Of a stretch of 64,000 bases of DNA, positions 62,174-64,000 are shown piece after piece. The notes beneath the pieces are model-generated. The model saw nothing but the letters and a program-made list of their open reading frames with translations, was not told the origin of the DNA and did not search any database. The stretch's first letter is position 1. Each line of letters opens with the position of its first letter. The translations under genes and the position numbers were made by a program. Source of the stretch: G963665495 sp963667575 (GTDB taxonomy: Bacteria; Desulfobacterota; Desulfovibrionia; Desulfovibrionales; Desulfovibrionaceae); assembly GCA_963667575.2 (NCBI GenBank), contig CAXXHY010000015.1, forward strand, positions 124,001 to 188,000. Reading direction: 5' to 3'.

Positions 62174-64000
62174 CTATGCAGCGCGAATATTGCGTACGCT
62201 GTAAAAGCGTTCCAGCCAGGGCGACGTCACGATGCCGTAGGTATCATGAAACCAGCGTAAAAAGTCCAGCGTTTCATACACCTGCTGCAGTGCTGCAGGA
62301 TCAAGAAAACGCCCCTGCACGGGCAATGTCTGCATCCGTTCCGCCAGACGGGTGCATTCCGCGGCGATCTGCCCGGGCTCCATCCGCCAGAGCCACATCA
62401 TCTCCGGCAGGCCTTCCCTGTCCGGGCCAAGGGGAAAAGCCGTGGGCTGCTCGAACAGATGCGCATGACACAGCACCATATCCGGTACGCAGCTCGCATC
62501 CAGCGTTTCCAAAGACTGCAGCAGTGTTTCCAGCTCAGCCGTACGGATGACATCCAGCTCTTGAGCCAGTTCGCGCGCACGTACGGGCGGCAGATCCAGA
62601 TAATGGCAGCCCACATGCGGATGCAATGCCAGCCGCACCACGCCCCCGGCGCCGCGTACGGTGTGCGCCCTGCAAAAATCCCGGATGCCCAGATGGTGCT
62701 CATGCCTCGCGGCCAGGTGGTGAAGATACAGGATACGCGGGTCGTCTCCGTACAGACGCCAGGCCAGTTCCACGTCCTCCGCACCTGGCCCGGAAAAGGC
62801 CTCGTCAAACCCGCCGACATCCAGCACGGCCTTGCGTCCGACGCTGATGTTGCAGGTGTAGAAATGTGGATAGGGATAGAACTGATTGGTACGCGCCCGG
62901 GCGAAATCAAAATACAGATCCGAATATTCAAGCACGTAACCGCTGGGTTTGCAAAGGAAATTTGCAGGAAAATAGGTTCTGCCCAGCACGGCGATGCCCG
63001 CATCCTGATGCAGGGCCTGGTAGCGCGTATGAATGGCCAGACCGTCGGAATGCAGAATAGTGTCGTCATTGATGAACAGCAGCCATTGCCCTCTGGCGTA
63101 CGCCATGGCCCGGTTGCGTGCGGCAGCCGGTCCGCTCCGGCGTTCCTGGCGCAGCGTCACCAGCCGGTACGGGCGCTCCTGCCGGGCCAGGACCTCCTGC
63201 GTACGGTCCGCGGAAGCGTCGTCGCAGACGATCACCTCGTAATCCTGCGCGGCAAGGGTCTGATGCGCCAGGGCTTCCAGGCACTGTTCCAGGGCCTCGG
63301 CCCTTTCAAAGGTGGGAATCACCACGGAAATCAGGGGCTTTTGCGTACGACTACGCGGCAAAGTGCTCACGCAATCTGTCCGGTGCACCACATTTGCGCC
63401 GAACGCCGGGGCATCGGGCAGCAGATCATGTGCTGCGGGAGCCAGTCCCTCGTCCGCGGATCCGGCCAGTTTCTCGCAGTCCAGCAGATCATTCATTCGC
63501 GGCACGTACCAGCGCTCAGGCACAGGGTCGGTCAACGAAGGAAAGTGCAGGGCCAGTCCTCTGGCCGCACGGGCCGCACTGCCGACAAAATCGTTCCTGT
63601 TCAGCGCCAGGTAACGGATGGGGGCGTGGCTGCAGTCCGCGGGGACCAGCTCTTTTGCATTGGCCGCATCCGTGCAGACCAGAAACTCGATCTCCCGGAA
63701 CACGTCCCGGCTGATGCTGCGGATAGTTTCCCGCACCTGCCCGGCTTCCTGCGTACGCTCTTTGCGCAGCGGCAGGGCTATGCTCAGCAGAGGGTCCGTA
63801 TGGGTCCGCAGCGTGCTGTCCTGGGACATGCCCCGATAACGGTGAAAAATGGTCTGAAAGTCAGGATAAAACGGCTCCCAGCTGTCGGCACTGCCGCCTT
63901 TGGCCTGGGCGTGGAAACGATACGCGGCCAGTACGCGCGGCGTATGGCGGATGGCCTGCAAACGGGTCAGGACGCATCCAGAAATCGCAATCCATGCCGT
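62174..64000 (-). CDS. Multi-domain GT2 glycosyltransferase, 5' end outside window
   Basis: The frame is open to the right edge, so the start is missing; at least 608 residues are visible. The first part seen (to about residue 60 from the edge) reads TPRVLAAYRFHAQAKGGSAD, like the end of one GT2 domain. A full second GT2 domain follows: KPLISVVIPTFERAEALEQC, VIVCDDASADRT, WLLFINDDTILHSDG and DVGGFDEAFSGPGAEDVELA, the last being the conserved ED motif. The C-terminal 150 residues are helical and unassigned. It is likely a polymerising or multi-sugar transferase of the surface glycan. Confidence 0.85.
   Translation of the reverse strand, partial: TAWIAISGCVLTRLQAIRHTPRVLAAYRFHAQAKGGSADSWEPFYPDFQTIFHRYRGMSQDSTLRTHTDPLLSIALPLRKERTQEAGQVRETIRSISRDVFREIEFLVCTDAANAKELVPADCSHAPIRYLALNRNDFVGSAARAARGLALHFPSLTDPVPERWYVPRMNDLLDCEKLAGSADEGLAPAAHDLLPDAPAFGANVVHRTDCVSTLPRSRTQKPLISVVIPTFERAEALEQCLEALAHQTLAAQDYEVIVCDDASADRTQEVLARQERPYRLVTLRQERRSGPAAARNRAMAYARGQWLLFINDDTILHSDGLAIHTRYQALHQDAGIAVLGRTYFPANFLCKPSGYVLEYSDLYFDFARARTNQFYPYPHFYTCNISVGRKAVLDVGGFDEAFSGPGAEDVELAWRLYGDDPRILYLHHLAARHEHHLGIRDFCRAHTVRGAGGVVRLALHPHVGCHYLDLPPVRARELAQELDVIRTAELETLLQSLETLDASCVPDMVLCHAHLFEQPTAFPLGPDREGLPEMMWLWRMEPGQIAAECTRLAERMQTLPVQGRFLDPAALQQVYETLDFLRWFHDTYGIVTSPWLERFYSVRNIRAA

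Noticed and set aside
60133..62550. 805-codon plus-strand frame opposite the GlfT2-like gene
   Set aside because: Same effect: a shadow of two clear glycosyltransferase genes, with no domain of its own.

Overview
The window looks like a chromosomal segment of a sulfate-reducing deltaproteobacterium of the Desulfovibrionaceae type. The main reasons are a molybdenum-iron-sulfur aldehyde oxidoreductase very like Desulfovibrio gigas Mop, a pair of iron-type alcohol dehydrogenases beside it under a sigma-54 activator, many signal-transduction proteins, a Ros/MucR-type regulator, and GC-rich REP-like hairpins between genes. Assignment is from recognised families and recalled sequences; no database search was possible. 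No rRNA, tRNA, CRISPR array, prophage or transposase gene was seen.

Layout. 0.1-8.9 kb: EAL-HDOD and REC-GGDEF proteins, an ApgM-type phosphoglycerate mutase with a NadM-like adenylyltransferase, a PHP phosphoesterase, oligopeptidase F, TrmL, UspA and a small TPR-like membrane protein. 9.4-24 kb: a DHH phosphoesterase, TlyA, a chemotaxis receptor, two HD proteins, a giant hybrid histidine kinase with three periplasmic solute-binding modules, and an HD-GYP protein. 24.1-26.1 kb: divergent moaA and mobB for molybdenum cofactor. 26-33.4 kb: a broken five-repeat secreted protein, a 7TMR-DISM hybrid kinase, a cupin/AraC pair, and a permease/DUF1980-type pair. 33.4-42.9 kb: the alcohol/aldehyde island (sigma-54 activator, two Fe-alcohol dehydrogenases, mop with a near-consensus -24/-12 promoter, and a polytopic membrane protein with a threefold internal repeat). 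43.6-48 kb: alpha/beta hydrolase, MucR-like regulator, spermidine-synthase-like membrane protein. 48-64 kb: a surface-glycan region with a TPR/propeller protein, a degenerate and an intact CMP-sugar synthetase, FkbM methyltransferase, two radical SAM/SPASM paralogues, two sulfotransferases, several glycosyltransferases including a GlfT2-like enzyme, and two copies of a 0.41-kb fold-back element.

How the genes fit together. moaA and mobB can supply molybdopterin to Mop; the alcohol dehydrogenases would make the aldehyde that Mop oxidises; the sigma-54 activator is the obvious candidate to drive the Mop promoter. The glycan genes look like a pathway for making and decorating a cell-surface polymer or a glycosylated appendage. 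At least four proteins (EAL-HDOD, GGDEF, two HD-GYP types) concern cyclic-di-GMP.

The strongest anomaly is nine apparent single-base frameshifts between 22.0 and 40.7 kb (giant kinase, moaA, mobB, four in the repeat protein, the sigma-54 activator, mop). Eight are in the same sense (one surplus base), most in short homopolymers, while genes outside this interval are intact. This points first to base-calling or assembly error, and second to gene decay. The most unusual intact structures are the paired nested-palindrome elements at 58.4-59.3 kb and the unassigned triple-repeat membrane protein next to mop.
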